Shown in pieces: positions 8,873-17,360 of a DNA stretch of 64,000 nt. Made by a program: the position numbers and the translations under genes. Below the pieces are notes generated by a model, which worked only from the letters and a program-made list of their open reading frames with translations, was not told the DNA's origin and searched no databases. Source of the stretch: Martinezella miluonensis (GTDB lineage: Bacteria; Pseudomonadota; Alphaproteobacteria; Rhizobiales; Rhizobiaceae); assembly GCF_900094545.1 (NCBI RefSeq), contig NZ_FMAH01000028.1, positions 1 to 64,000 of the forward strand, read 5' to 3'. Each line of letters begins with the position of its first letter. The stretch's first letter is position 1.

Positions 8873-10954
8873 ATGACCATCGATGTTCCGCAACACATTC
8901 TTGACGCACTGACGGACGTCGACATGCCGAAACTTTCTCCGGAAGCGGCTCCCTCGGAGACGGTTCGGCTCGCGGGCCTCGACGTGCCGGTCTATCGGGC
9001 TGGCTGTGTCGTCGTCGGTTCCGGCGCAGCAGGATTGCGGGCCGCCGTCGAGATGAAGCGACGCCGCGATGACGTGGTCATCATGAGCCAGAGCGCGTGG
9101 GGAGGGACATCCGCCTGTTCGGGTTCGGACAAGCAGACGCTTCATACGGCAAACACAGCCGACCAGGGTGACAACTTCAAGGCAATGGCACGGGCGATCC
9201 GCGCCGGCGGGGCCATGGATGAGGATACGGCCTATGTTGAAGCGGTCGGTTCCGCCCGCATGATGGCGTCCCTGCAATTCCTTGGCCTGCCGCTGCCGCA
9301 GGATCCTCTGGGCGGAACGCTCCGATATCAGACCGACCATGATGAAGTCGGTCGCGCTACGAGCTGCGGGCCGCGCACGTCCCGTTTGATGGTCAAGGTC
9401 CTGGCGGAAGAGGCCATTCGCCTCGGCGTCCCCTTCTTCAATCACACCACTGCCGTGAAGATCCTGACGCAGGGTGAGGGCGAGCATCGCCGCGTCGTCG
9501 GTGTGCTCGTTATCCGCGCGAGCGATCGCAGCGATACCAACCAGTTCGGCTTGGCACTTTTCGCATGCGAAGTGCTGGTGCTTGCAGCCGGCGGACCGGG
9601 CGAGCTCTACCGTGACAGCGTCTATCCGAATGGTTGCTTCGGATCGCTTGGCCTGGCTTTGGAGGCTGGCGTCGAGCTCGTCAACCTTACGGAAAGCCAG
9701 TTCGGCATCGGCACACGCAGGGAAGGGTTTCCGTGGAACTTGTCCGGGACCTATGTGCAGGCGATCCCGCATATCTACTCGGTCGATGCCGATGGCACCG
9801 AGCATCACTTCCTGGCGCAGTACTATCGGACGACGCAGGAGATGGCCTCGAACGTCTTCCGCAAAGGCTATCAGTGGCCCTTCCACTCGACGCGGATGCT
9901 GGATTTCGGCTCGAGCCTGGTCGATCTCGCCATCTTCCGGGAGAGCGCGGCCGGCCGCCGCGTCTTCATGGACTTCAACCGCAATCCGCTGCCGGTGCCG
10001 GGCGACCTGCCGTTCGACCTTAACCGGCTTGACGATGACGTGAAGCGCTACCTCGGCAATGCCGGTGCAGGGCAGGAGATGCCGATCCAGCGATTGCGGC
10101 ATATGAACCCGCTCGCGATCGAGCTCTACCGTCGCTACAAGGTCGATATTGCTGCGGAGCCGCTCGAATTTGCGGTCAACAACCAACACATGAACGGTGG
10201 CGTCATGGTCGACACATGGGGCCGCAGCAACCTCAAAGGCTGCTATGCGATCGGCGAGGCGGCAGGCACGCACGGGGTGACCCGTCCAGGCGGCGCGGCC
10301 CTCAATGCCGGCCAGGTCTTCGGCACGCGCGTCGCGGAACATATCGGCGCGAGTGGAAGGGCGAGTACCGCTCCAACTGCCGATATACTGGCTATCGCAG
10401 AGAAAGACGCCTTCGAGATCCTCGCTGTCTTGAGACCGGATAGCTCCCTGACGGTCAAGGCGATCCGGTCGCAAGTGCAGTCGCGCATGAGTGACAAGGC
10501 AGGCCTGATCTGCAACGCCGGCGGCGTCGGCGAAGCGCTTGCCGAGGCGAAGAAGCTCAACGTAGAAATACGGGAAAAGGGTATCGCTTTCGAACGTGCG
10601 GCGGAGGCGGGCAGGGCGTTGCAGTGGCAACAGATGGCGCTCGCGTCCGAGGCCGTCCTCGGTGCGCTGGACTACTTCATTCGCAACGGCGGCGGCAGCC
10701 GCGGCGCACGAGCGATTTGCGACCCCAGCGGCGAACTCCTTCCGGTCGCAAGTTCAGGCCCGCTTGAAGACTACCGTTTCCGCAAGGAGCGCGATGCGCA
10801 TCGTGAGGAGCAGATCGTCGTCAGGTTGGATAACGGCGCCATGGCGATATCGACAAGGCCCAACCGGAAATTCGACGAGAGCGCCAAGTCATTTTTCGAA
10901 CGCGACTGGCCTGCTTGGCTGACAGGCGGGATCTATCAGCTTGATGAGGGCTGA
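8873..10954 (+). CDS. FAD-binding oxidoreductase of the fumarate reductase/aspartate oxidase flavoprotein type
   Basis: Large flavoprotein of 693 residues. An FAD motif (VVGSGAAGLRAAVE) lies about 45 residues in, followed by GGTSACSGSDKQ and, later, HMNGGVMVDTWGRSNLKGCYAIGEAAGTHGV plus RPGGAALNAGQVFGTR, all features of the FrdA/NadB fold. The C-terminal third is helical, as in succinate dehydrogenase flavoproteins. No iron-sulfur or membrane subunit gene is adjacent, so electrons must go to oxygen or an unlinked acceptor. AAGGA precedes the ATG. It is the last gene of the sugar operon by spacing (26 bases after the dehydrogenase); its substrate is unknown. Confidence 0.83.
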   Translation: MTIDVPQHILDALTDVDMPKLSPEAAPSETVRLAGLDVPVYRAGCVVVGSGAAGLRAAVEMKRRRDDVVIMSQSAWGGTSACSGSDKQTLHTANTADQGDNFKAMARAIRAGGAMDEDTAYVEAVGSARMMASLQFLGLPLPQDPLGGTLRYQTDHDEVGRATSCGPRTSRLMVKVLAEEAIRLGVPFFNHTTAVKILTQGEGEHRRVVGVLVIRASDRSDTNQFGLALFACEVLVLAAGGPGELYRDSVYPNGCFGSLGLALEAGVELVNLTESQFGIGTRREGFPWNLSGTYVQAIPHIYSVDADGTEHHFLAQYYRTTQEMASNVFRKGYQWPFHSTRMLDFGSSLVDLAIFRESAAGRRVFMDFNRNPLPVPGDLPFDLNRLDDDVKRYLGNAGAGQEMPIQRLRHMNPLAIELYRRYKVDIAAEPLEFAVNNQHMNGGVMVDTWGRSNLKGCYAIGEAAGTHGVTRPGGAALNAGQVFGTRVAEHIGASGRASTAPTADILAIAEKDAFEILAVLRPDSSLTVKAIRSQVQSRMSDKAGLICNAGGVGEALAEAKKLNVEIREKGIAFERAAEAGRALQWQQMALASEAVLGALDYFIRNGGGSRGARAICDPSGELLPVASSGPLEDYRFRKERDAHREEQIVVRLDNGAMAISTRPNRKFDESAKSFFERDWPAWLTGGIYQLDEG

Positions 10955-11480
10955 GGAGCTAGATGTGCATATCGATAAGATAACTTGCGGTTGAGAATTT
11001 GTACAAGTCGCCCGCGAGTTTTGCCGCGACACGAGCCAAAGCGTGACCTGCCAGCTCCTCCGCTTGCCATGTCTTAGGTCAGACCGGGGACACAAGTCAT
11101 CAACCATGACGAGATCGTCGGCTAAAGCCGGCACTTTTACGCGCACCGCTGGCGCGCACAGCGCTTCAGCCTTAACTCGCTAACGATGTCGCAAGCGGCC
11201 GACACAATCGGCGATGGCGCTGCTGTCGTCCAACATGGCGTCGGTTTTGAAGCCGCTGACCGGCATTCCCCGTTGCATTCGCGCTCGACTACGCAGCCGC
11301 GACCGCAGGTAGCACGAACCCTGACGGGTGGGCGCGCTCGGAAGCCGAAAGAATCGCTATCACGTTGGAATCGCTTGGCAATTCTCTCAGCGACGTCAAG
11401 CTCGACAAGCGCGACAGGAATGTCACTTGCGCTCATGGAAACACCGCCACGAGACATGGCCGCCTCGGAAACACAAGAAT

Positions 11481-11528
11481 GCTGCAATGCCGAAAAAGCG
11501 ATCACTTTGGATCGCTGCAGCTTTTTTT
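11481..11528 (+). terminator. Intrinsic terminator-like stem-loop upstream of amino-acid transporter
   Basis: AGCGATC (11497-11503) and GATCGCT (11510-11516) form a 7-bp stem with a 6-nt loop; the stem can be extended after a bulge by GCTGC (11481-11485) with GCAGC (11517-11521), directly followed by seven T residues (11522-11528). It is far (about 530 nt) from the previous stop and 110 nt before the next start, so it could end read-through from upstream or act as a leader attenuator. Confidence 0.5.
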
Positions 11529-11593
11529 GGCGGCGCGCCTTGACAAGCCACCGCGCTTACCGCTTCCTGTATGAATCCAATAAAACAGACGTA

Positions 11594-11611
11594 TGTCCGG
11601 AATATTGGACA
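11594..11611. promoter_or_regulatory. Inverted repeat TGTCC-N8-GGACA, possible operator
   Basis: Two 5-bp half sites separated by eight bases, 28 bp upstream of the binding-protein ATG. The position suits a repressor or activator site; the IclR-family gene at the end of this same operon is the obvious candidate regulator. No consensus is known to me for this protein, so the link is inference. Confidence 0.35.
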
Positions 11612-11638
11612 AAGCAAATGTTTCACAAGGGGAACGCC

Positions 11639-12478
11639 ATGACGTCTTCTTTTCGCGTCGGCCTGATCGCTTTGGCCGCAGCTACAGTTCTTTCCAGCCC
11701 AGTTTTCGCCGCAGGAAGTAAGCTCGATGAGGTGCTTGCTCGCGGTCACCTCGTTATGGGGACGGGCAGCACAAATGCGCCTTGGCACTTCAAGAGCGCC
11801 GACGACAAACTTCAGGGTTTCGATGTCGATATGGGCCACATCATCGCCAAGGCCCTTTTTGGCGATCCTGACAAGATCGAGTATGTCAACCAATCGTCTG
11901 ACGCACGTATTCCGAATATTACGACGGACAAGGTCGATATCACCTGCCAGTTCATGACCGTCACCGGTGAGCGCGCGCAACAGATTGCCTTTACAATCCC
12001 ATATTATCGAGAAGGCGTTGGGCTCATGCTCAAGGCGGACGGCAAATATGCCGACTACGCGGCGCTGAAGGCCGCCGGGTCATCTGTCACGATCTCCGTC
12101 CTGCAGAACGTCTACGCTGAATCGATGGTCCATGCGGCCCTCCCGGGCGCTACCGTCGACCAGTATGACTCCGTCGATCTCATCTACCAGGCGCTGGAAT
12201 CCGGTCGCGCGGATGCGGTTGCTACCGACCAGTCGTCGCTGGCTTGGTACATGACCCAGAATCCCGGGAAATATAAGGACGCCGGTTACGGCTGGAACCC
12301 GCAGACTTACGCCTGCGGCGTAAAGCGCGGTGACCAGGATTGGTTGAATTTCGTCAACACTGCTCTTCACGAGGCCATGACCGGCGTTGAATTCGATGCC
12401 TACGCCAAGTCGTTCAAGACCTGGTTTGGCAAGGATCTGACGCCTCCGCAAATCGGCTTCCCGGTCGAATATAAGTAA
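11639..12478 (+). CDS. Polar amino-acid ABC transporter substrate-binding protein
   Basis: Periplasmic binding protein (about 279 residues) of the family-3 solute-binding class. The first 24-25 residues form a signal peptide (MTSSFRVGLIALAAATVLSS, cleavage after VFA). The mature part begins with KLDEVLARGHLVMGTGSTNAPWHF and contains LQGFDVDMGHIIAKALFGD, which is characteristic. The frame is open for 450 bases further upstream, but ATG 11639 with AAGGGG six bases before it and the signal peptide immediately after it fix the start. Heads a five- or six-gene operon. The ligand is unknown. Confidence 0.92.
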   Translation: MTSSFRVGLIALAAATVLSSPVFAAGSKLDEVLARGHLVMGTGSTNAPWHFKSADDKLQGFDVDMGHIIAKALFGDPDKIEYVNQSSDARIPNITTDKVDITCQFMTVTGERAQQIAFTIPYYREGVGLMLKADGKYADYAALKAAGSSVTISVLQNVYAESMVHAALPGATVDQYDSVDLIYQALESGRADAVATDQSSLAWYMTQNPGKYKDAGYGWNPQTYACGVKRGDQDWLNFVNTALHEAMTGVEFDAYAKSFKTWFGKDLTPPQIGFPVEYK

Positions 12479-12485
12479 CTGGCCC

Positions 12486-12513
12486 GAGGGAGCGGGGTCT
12501 TTCCCGCTCCCTC
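12486..12513 (+). other. Intercistronic stem-loop after amino-acid binding protein
   Basis: Perfect 11-bp inverted repeat GAGGGAGCGGG / CCCGCTCCCTC with a 6-nt loop, starting eight bases after the stop. Short T-run (CTTT) follows. As in the sugar operon, it sits exactly between the binding-protein and permease genes and probably stabilises the upstream message or partly terminates. Confidence 0.65.
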
Positions 12514-12533
12514 CTTTAAAGGGGCGGCCTGCC

Positions 12534-13196
12534 ATGGGTTATACGCTGAATTTTGCTGCCGTCTGGCGCAACTTCGATTTCCTTCTTAGCGGCTTGATGT
12601 TGAGCCTCGGCCTCGCGGTGATCTCGATCTTGATCGGGACAATCCTCGGTCTGTTCGTCGCTTTTGCGCTGCTCTCCAAGAACCGTGCGGTGGTCGCGCC
12701 GGCACGAATCTACGTTACCGTAATTCGAAATCTTCCCATCCTCGTGCTCGTCTTGTTCGCGTTCTTCGCATTGCCGCAGATGGGCTTGCGGCTGGACAAG
12801 ATTAAGAGCTTTGTCCTGGTGCTCTCGCTCTATTCGGGAGCCTACCTCGCCGAAGTCTTCCGCGCCGGACTTCTCTCGATACCAAAGGGGCTGACGGAAG
12901 CCGGACTGGCGATCGGCTTGACGTCGATGCAGATACGCACGTCGATCATCGCCCCCCTGATGATCCGCAACGTTCTCCCGTCGCTATCGTCGACAATCAT
13001 TTCCCTGTTCAAGGATACATCCCTCGCTGCGACGATTGCCGTGCCCGAACTCACCTTTGCGGCGCGCAAGATCAACGTCGAAAGCTTCCGCGTCATCGAG
13101 ACCTGGATGGTTACATCCGCCCTCTATGTCGTGACCTGTTTCCTCATTGCCGCCGTGATGCGCTTGGTCGAGCGGCGTCTGGCATTGCCGAGGTAA
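12534..13196 (+). CDS. Amino-acid ABC transporter permease (HisM/GlnP type), first subunit
   Basis: Inner-membrane protein of 220 residues with about five hydrophobic segments. The family signature runs RNLPILVLVLFAFFALPQ, then SLYSGAYLAEVFRAGLLSIP followed by KGLTEAGLAIGLT, the His/Glu/Gln permease EAA region. AAGGGG lies upstream of the ATG. It pairs with the next gene to form a heterodimeric channel. Confidence 0.9.
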   Translation: MGYTLNFAAVWRNFDFLLSGLMLSLGLAVISILIGTILGLFVAFALLSKNRAVVAPARIYVTVIRNLPILVLVLFAFFALPQMGLRLDKIKSFVLVLSLYSGAYLAEVFRAGLLSIPKGLTEAGLAIGLTSMQIRTSIIAPLMIRNVLPSLSSTIISLFKDTSLAATIAVPELTFAARKINVESFRVIETWMVTSALYVVTCFLIAAVMRLVERRLALPR

Positions 13197-13200
13197 GCCG

Positions 13201-13860
13201 ATGTCTCACACTTTTCTCGATCAACTTTGGATCGCCCGCTATGTCGTCCTGAATGGGATTGCGATGACGGTATCGATCTCGCTCCTCGCCATTCTTGCCG
13301 GCTCCGTCCTCGGCGTTTTCGTGGGACTTGCTCTGGTTTACGGGAACGGCGTGCTGCGTCTGATCGTCCGAGCCTACACAGACGTCATCCGTGGAACGCC
13401 GGTCTTGGTCCTCGTTCTTGCCAGCTACTATGTCTCGAGCGCGGTCGGCATCGAACTCGGTCCCTTTTCGGCAGGTGTTCTGGCGTTGGCAATCTTCTGC
13501 TCGTCGCATGTGGGCGAGATCGTGCGCGGCGCTCTACAGGCTATCCCGAAGGGGCAAACAGAGGCAGCAAAAGCCATCGGGCTGACATTCTCCCAGACGT
13601 TTACCTCCGTCCTCTGGCCCCAAGCGCTGCGCCAGTGCCTGCCAGCTTGGGTCAATACGGCGGCGGAAATGGTGAAGGCATCGACGCTGCTGTCGGTTAT
13701 CGGGGTTGCCGAGCTGTTGCTTCGAACGCAGGAGATCATCTCCCGCAACTTCATGAGCCTGCAGTTCTATTTCCTGGCTGGCGCTCTCTATTTCATCGTT
13801 AACTTCGGTATCGAGCGCTTCGGCAAATTCGTCGAGCGCAAGACCACCCTACCATCTTGA
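13201..13860 (+). CDS. Amino-acid ABC transporter permease, second subunit
   Basis: 219-residue paralogue of the preceding permease, starting four bases after its stop. It shows RGTPVLVLVLASYYVSSAVG and HVGEIVRGALQAIPKGQTEA, the conserved EAA loop of polar amino-acid permeases. Five predicted membrane segments. Part of the same importer; nothing unusual. Confidence 0.9.
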   Translation: MSHTFLDQLWIARYVVLNGIAMTVSISLLAILAGSVLGVFVGLALVYGNGVLRLIVRAYTDVIRGTPVLVLVLASYYVSSAVGIELGPFSAGVLALAIFCSSHVGEIVRGALQAIPKGQTEAAKAIGLTFSQTFTSVLWPQALRQCLPAWVNTAAEMVKASTLLSVIGVAELLLRTQEIISRNFMSLQFYFLAGALYFIVNFGIERFGKFVERKTTLPS

Positions 13861-13872
13861 GGAGGCCGCGCG

Positions 13873-14643
13873 ATGGCCAAGACAATGCTTGAAATCAAGG
13901 GCCTGCGTAAAACCTACGGGCAGCACGAGGTTCTCAAAGGCGTGGACTGCTCAGTGGGGGAAGGCGAGGTCATTTCCATCATTGGCTCATCCGGTTCGGG
14001 CAAGACGACGATGCTTCGCTGCGTGAACATGCTGGAGGAATTCCAGGGGGGCACGATCAGCCTCGATGGCGAAGAGATTGGCTACCACGTCGAGGGATCG
14101 ACGCGCAGGCGAAAGAGCGAGAAGGAGATTGCCCGTCAGCGCGCGCTGACAGGGATGGCCTTTCAGCAGTTCAATCTCTTTCCGCACATGACCGCAGCCC
14201 AGAACGTCATGCTTGGGCTGATCAAGGTCAAGAGGATGCCGAAAGCCGAAGCGCGTGGGATCGCCGAGCGATGGCTGGATCGCGTCGGTCTGTCGGCGCG
14301 CACCAATCATTATCCCGGCCAGCTTTCCGGTGGTCAGCAGCAACGTGTGGCAATTGCCCGCGCGATCGCGATGTCGCCGCGGCTCATGCTGTTCGATGAA
14401 GTGACCTCAGCTCTTGATCCCGAACTGGTTGGCGAAGTGCTGCAGGTCATCAAGGGTCTCGCGGCAGACGGCATGACCATGCTGCTGGTCACGCATGAAA
14501 TGCGGTTTGCCTACGAAGTGTCTTCGCGAGTCATCTTCATGAACCAGGGCGTCATTTGCGAGCAGGGCGATCCAAAGGAGATGTTCCTGAAGCCGAAGAC
14601 GGAACGGCTTGCGGAGTTCCTCAAAACATCCAGCTTCAACTAG
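13873..14643 (+). CDS. Amino-acid ABC transporter ATPase (GlnQ/HisP type)
   Basis: ATP-binding subunit of 256 residues. Walker A is GSSGSGKTT (residues 39-47), the Q-loop segment AFQQFNLFPHM, signature LSGGQQQR, Walker B LMLFDEVTSALDPE and H-loop VTHEM. Walker B is DEV rather than the usual DEP, a common variant. It completes the importer; GAGG precedes its ATG. Confidence 0.93.
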   Translation: MAKTMLEIKGLRKTYGQHEVLKGVDCSVGEGEVISIIGSSGSGKTTMLRCVNMLEEFQGGTISLDGEEIGYHVEGSTRRRKSEKEIARQRALTGMAFQQFNLFPHMTAAQNVMLGLIKVKRMPKAEARGIAERWLDRVGLSARTNHYPGQLSGGQQQRVAIARAIAMSPRLMLFDEVTSALDPELVGEVLQVIKGLAADGMTMLLVTHEMRFAYEVSSRVIFMNQGVICEQGDPKEMFLKPKTERLAEFLKTSSFN

Positions 14644-14659
14644 AAGGAAAGACAACAGG

Positions 14660-15049
14660 ATGACGATCAAGCGTTATGGGACCGGCGAAAAGGGTGCCGG
14701 CGGACAACCACTTCCTTTCGCACGGGCTGCCGAAGCCGGCGGCTGGCTGTATGTTTCCGGTCAGGTACCGATGGAAAAGGGCGAGATTGTCGGTGGTGGG
14801 ATCGTTGGCCAGAGCCGCAAGGCTATCGAAAACCTGATTGCCATTCTCAAGGAGGCGGGCTACAGCCTTCAAGATGTTGTGCGCGTCGGCGTATGGCTTG
14901 ACGATCCGCGCGACTTCTGGAGCTTCAACGGCGTGTATGCCGAGTATTTCGGCGCGAATCCTCCGGCACGCGCTTGTGTCCAATCACGCATGATGGTCGA
15001 CTGCAAGGTCGAAGTCGACTGCGTGGCTTACCGCGCGGATCGCGCCTAA
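14660..15049 (+). CDS. RidA/YjgF family protein
   Basis: 129-residue protein of the RidA family, which hydrolyses reactive enamine/imine intermediates or acts in amino-acid and aminophenol catabolism. Visible features: PFARAAEAGGWLYVSGQVPM near the start, the mid-region IENLIAILKEAGYSLQDVVR, and the C-terminal PARACVQSRMMVDCKVEVDC in which the Arg normally binds the substrate carboxylate. AAGGAA precedes the ATG. Its place between an amino-acid importer and an IclR regulator suggests it processes the imported compound or its deamination product. Confidence 0.88.
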   Translation: MTIKRYGTGEKGAGGQPLPFARAAEAGGWLYVSGQVPMEKGEIVGGGIVGQSRKAIENLIAILKEAGYSLQDVVRVGVWLDDPRDFWSFNGVYAEYFGANPPARACVQSRMMVDCKVEVDCVAYRADRA

Positions 15050-15063
15050 TTTTGGAGAAGAGC

Positions 15064-15870
15064 ATGGCTGAGGCTGGTGTCGACACGGTATCGCGGCGCA
15101 CCCGAGGATTGGATCGTGCCTTTGAGATACTTGAATTTCTTCGGGTAAAACGTCAGCCCATGCGGCCGAACGAGATCGCTGCGGAAATCGGTGCGCCGCG
15201 ATCCTCGGTCTACGAACTGGTCAATCTGCTTCTCAGCCACGGTATGCTCGACTACTACGGGGGCGATGGCAGGGTCTTTCTCGGCCGTCGGCTCTATTTC
15301 CTCGGAACAGCTTATGCCGAGCAGTTCGACTTGATGCGCGAATGCGAACGCATGCTGGGCCACCTGGCCGAGGAGACTCGGGAGACAGCCCAGATGTGCC
15401 TTCTGGAAGGCAACAAGTATACGGTCGCAATGATGCGCGAGGGCATCCGACCTTTTCGCATCTCTTCCAATGTCGGTGAACTCGTATCCATTCCGTGGAC
15501 CGCTTCGGGACGGCTCCTCGTCTCGCACCTTTCCGATCAGGAAATTCTCGATTTCATCCCACCGGACGACTTCGTGCTCCCGGACGGCAGGCGTCTCGAT
15601 CCATCAAATTTCATCAGCCAGGTTCGTGACGCCGCGCACGACGGATATTTCACCTTCAATAGTGAAGTGGAGAACTTTACACACTGTTTCGCCGTGCCAA
15701 TCTACCAGGCCGACGGCGTGTGCATCGCAACGCTTTGCCTCGTCGCACCGCGGGAGGATGGTCTTCGCAACCGCAAAGCATATTTGGAGAGCCTTCTTTC
15801 CGCGGCAAAGGAGGTTTCCGAGAAGCTTGGATACCATCCGCTCGACAGAAAAGTCGCCTCCCACATCTAA
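15064..15870 (+). CDS. IclR-family transcriptional regulator
   Basis: 268-residue DNA-binding regulator. The N-terminal winged helix (RGLDRAFEILEFLRVKRQPM followed by RPNEIAAEIGAPRSSVYELV) is typical of IclR, and the C-terminal 180 residues form the effector-binding domain with PWTASGRLLVSHLSDQE. GGAG lies eight bases before the ATG and fourteen bases follow the RidA stop, so it is probably cotranscribed and controls its own operon. An inverted repeat upstream of the operon (11594-11611) is a possible target. Inducer unknown. Confidence 0.9.
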   Translation: MAEAGVDTVSRRTRGLDRAFEILEFLRVKRQPMRPNEIAAEIGAPRSSVYELVNLLLSHGMLDYYGGDGRVFLGRRLYFLGTAYAEQFDLMRECERMLGHLAEETRETAQMCLLEGNKYTVAMMREGIRPFRISSNVGELVSIPWTASGRLLVSHLSDQEILDFIPPDDFVLPDGRRLDPSNFISQVRDAAHDGYFTFNSEVENFTHCFAVPIYQADGVCIATLCLVAPREDGLRNRKAYLESLLSAAKEVSEKLGYHPLDRKVASHI

Positions 15871-16263
15871 GCCTGATTACCGCCAACCCATTCTTATCCT
15901 TCGCAAGTTGCGCCTTGCGGTAGCAAAGTTGGGAAGTCCGCTTTGCCGAGCTCTCGCGGGTAGGGGGCTCGATAGCCTATCAGTTGACCCATGATCAGCT
16001 TCGACCGTATCCTGGCGTCCGTCATCCATTGCCGCAACGTCACCGGGCTGACGGACTTCTATGAAACTTGTTTCCCCACGGCGCTCGTGGTGTCCCAGTG
16101 GGATCACCGCCGAACAGTGAAACCGCAATGGGCTGGGATATATGGCCCTAGTTGTGGTATCCTCCAAAATCGAGGGGCCACTGGTGACCGCAACCGGTCT
16201 GGTGCCTATCAACAACCTTGGAAACATTTTTGACGCATTAGGGCAAGCTGGGAGGAAACCGGG
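15871..16263. other. 393-bp spacer with short open frames only
   Basis: No known domain is visible. A frame from 15991 to 16233 (plus) and one on the minus strand over 15877-16305 are open, but neither has a good ribosome site or family resemblance. A 41-codon frame at its right end overlaps the start of the next gene and is listed separately. Confidence 0.4.
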
Positions 16264-16267
16264 ATGA
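16142..16267 (+). CDS. Possible small ORF coupled to the methyltransferase gene
   Basis: 41-codon frame starting ATG 16142 with GGGA five bases upstream. Its TGA overlaps the methyltransferase ATG in an ATGA arrangement, as in translational coupling. The peptide begins MALVVVSSKIEGPLVTATG and has no recognised homologue; it may instead be the tail of a decayed gene. Weak evidence. Confidence 0.25.
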   Translation: MALVVVSSKIEGPLVTATGLVPINNLGNIFDALGQAGRKPG

Positions 16268-17004
16268 CCCATGATGCGCGCCTTACGCGCGAGCGCGACT
16301 TTCACAATGAACGCTTTGGTGCCTTAGAAGAACGCAAGCAGGACTCGTTCTATTTCGCCGTCAAGCCCGCTGTAGACGCCTATTGGCGGCTGGTGAAGGC
16401 GGCCTGTCCCGAAAAGGAAGTGCTCGAATATGGGTGCTCAAACGGCATGAGCAGCATTGGTCTTGCGCACTCTGCCAAGCGGATCACCGGTATTGATATT
16501 TCGGACGTCGCTATTCAACAGGCCGCGGATGCGGCCGTTCGCCACGGAATCAGCAACGTGACGTTCCAAGTCGACAATGCGGAGGAGATGAAGCTGCCGT
16601 CGGCGGGCTTTGACGTCGTCTTCGGCAGCGGCATCCTGCACCACCTCGTGCTGGAGAAATCGCTTCGCGAGATCCGGCGCGTGCTGCGACCGGGCGGCAA
16701 GGCTTTCTTTTTCGAGCCGCTCGGCCACAACCCTGTGATCAATCTCTATCGCAACTGGACGCCCGCGGCCCGCACGGTTGATGAGCACCCGCTCTTGAAA
16801 TCCGACTTCGAGATCGTGCGCAAATATTTCTCGAAGTGCGATCTGGAATTTTTCGGGCTAACGACGCTCTTGTCCATCCCGTTTCGCGGGAGCCCGCTGG
16901 GCACCGCGGTCCGGGCCGCCGGCGCGCAGATCGACAATTTGCTGCTGAAGATACCAGGTGCCAGATGGCAGGCCTGGATCGTCGTCTTGGCTCTGGAGGC
17001 ATGA
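16264..17004 (+). CDS. Class I SAM-dependent methyltransferase
   Basis: 246-residue protein of the UbiE/Methyltransf_11 type. Motif I is LEYGCSNGMSSIGLA about 55 residues in, motif II region is EEMKLPSAGFDVVFGSGILH and motif III RRVLRPGGKAFFFEPLG, all in order. It transfers methyl groups from S-adenosylmethionine to an unknown acceptor. It stands alone, transcribed after the IclR gene with a spacer of about 390 bases. Confidence 0.85.
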   Translation: MTHDARLTRERDFHNERFGALEERKQDSFYFAVKPAVDAYWRLVKAACPEKEVLEYGCSNGMSSIGLAHSAKRITGIDISDVAIQQAADAAVRHGISNVTFQVDNAEEMKLPSAGFDVVFGSGILHHLVLEKSLREIRRVLRPGGKAFFFEPLGHNPVINLYRNWTPAARTVDEHPLLKSDFEIVRKYFSKCDLEFFGLTTLLSIPFRGSPLGTAVRAAGAQIDNLLLKIPGARWQAWIVVLALEA

Positions 17005-17360
17005 GGGGCCTGCCGCGCTGCTGGAGCCCAACCTGCCGTCTATTGGGGCGCGGACGACCGGCGAGGGTCAATAGAACCCACCCAGCTACAAATAAACATC
17101 AGATAATAACAATTATGGAACTATCCCAAGCACCGTCACCCCACCAACCCTCATGACTTTCCGCTGTCATTCCAGATAGTTGGCGAGATTGTCCTATGGT
17201 GATGGCGGCGACCCGCTGGCTTTGGGCAACGCCAGCCGACGCGTCGGCGTAAAACGCGAACGCGGCAACTGGCGACCTGTTGGACTAATTGCCCGCGACT
17301 TGCAGCGATGGCAGCCTCTGAGACATGCCGGCCAAACCATCCGAACGGTCACAGAGAAAA
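17005..17360. other. 356-bp spacer
   Basis: Intergenic between a plus-strand methyltransferase and the end of a minus-strand gene. No gene is convincing. It contains a perfect 14-bp palindrome GCCGACGCGTCGGC at 17235-17248 and a nearby 6-bp repeat pair GCTGGC/GCCAGC, which together could form a bidirectional stem-loop terminator. Confidence 0.4.

Larger units (their letters stand above)
10955..11638. other. 684-bp region without a convincing gene
   Basis: Separates the sugar operon from the amino-acid transporter operon. Several overlapping frames are open but none has a recognisable domain or a good ribosome site. It contains a terminator-like hairpin (11481-11528) and an inverted repeat close to the next gene (11594-11611), so it probably carries the promoter and control region of the amino-acid transporter. 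A decayed gene cannot be excluded. Confidence 0.5.

Noticed and set aside
8771..10630. 619-codon minus-strand frame
   Set aside because: Lies opposite a recognisable FAD flavoprotein; composition is low-complexity Arg/Asp/His typical of antisense frames.
11186..11638. N-terminal extension of the amino-acid binding protein
   Set aside because: A proper signal peptide and ribosome site start at 11639.
17235..17248. 14-bp palindrome GCCGACGCGTCGGC as insertion-sequence end
   Set aside because: No transposase, target duplication or partner repeat; a terminator or chance palindrome is simpler.
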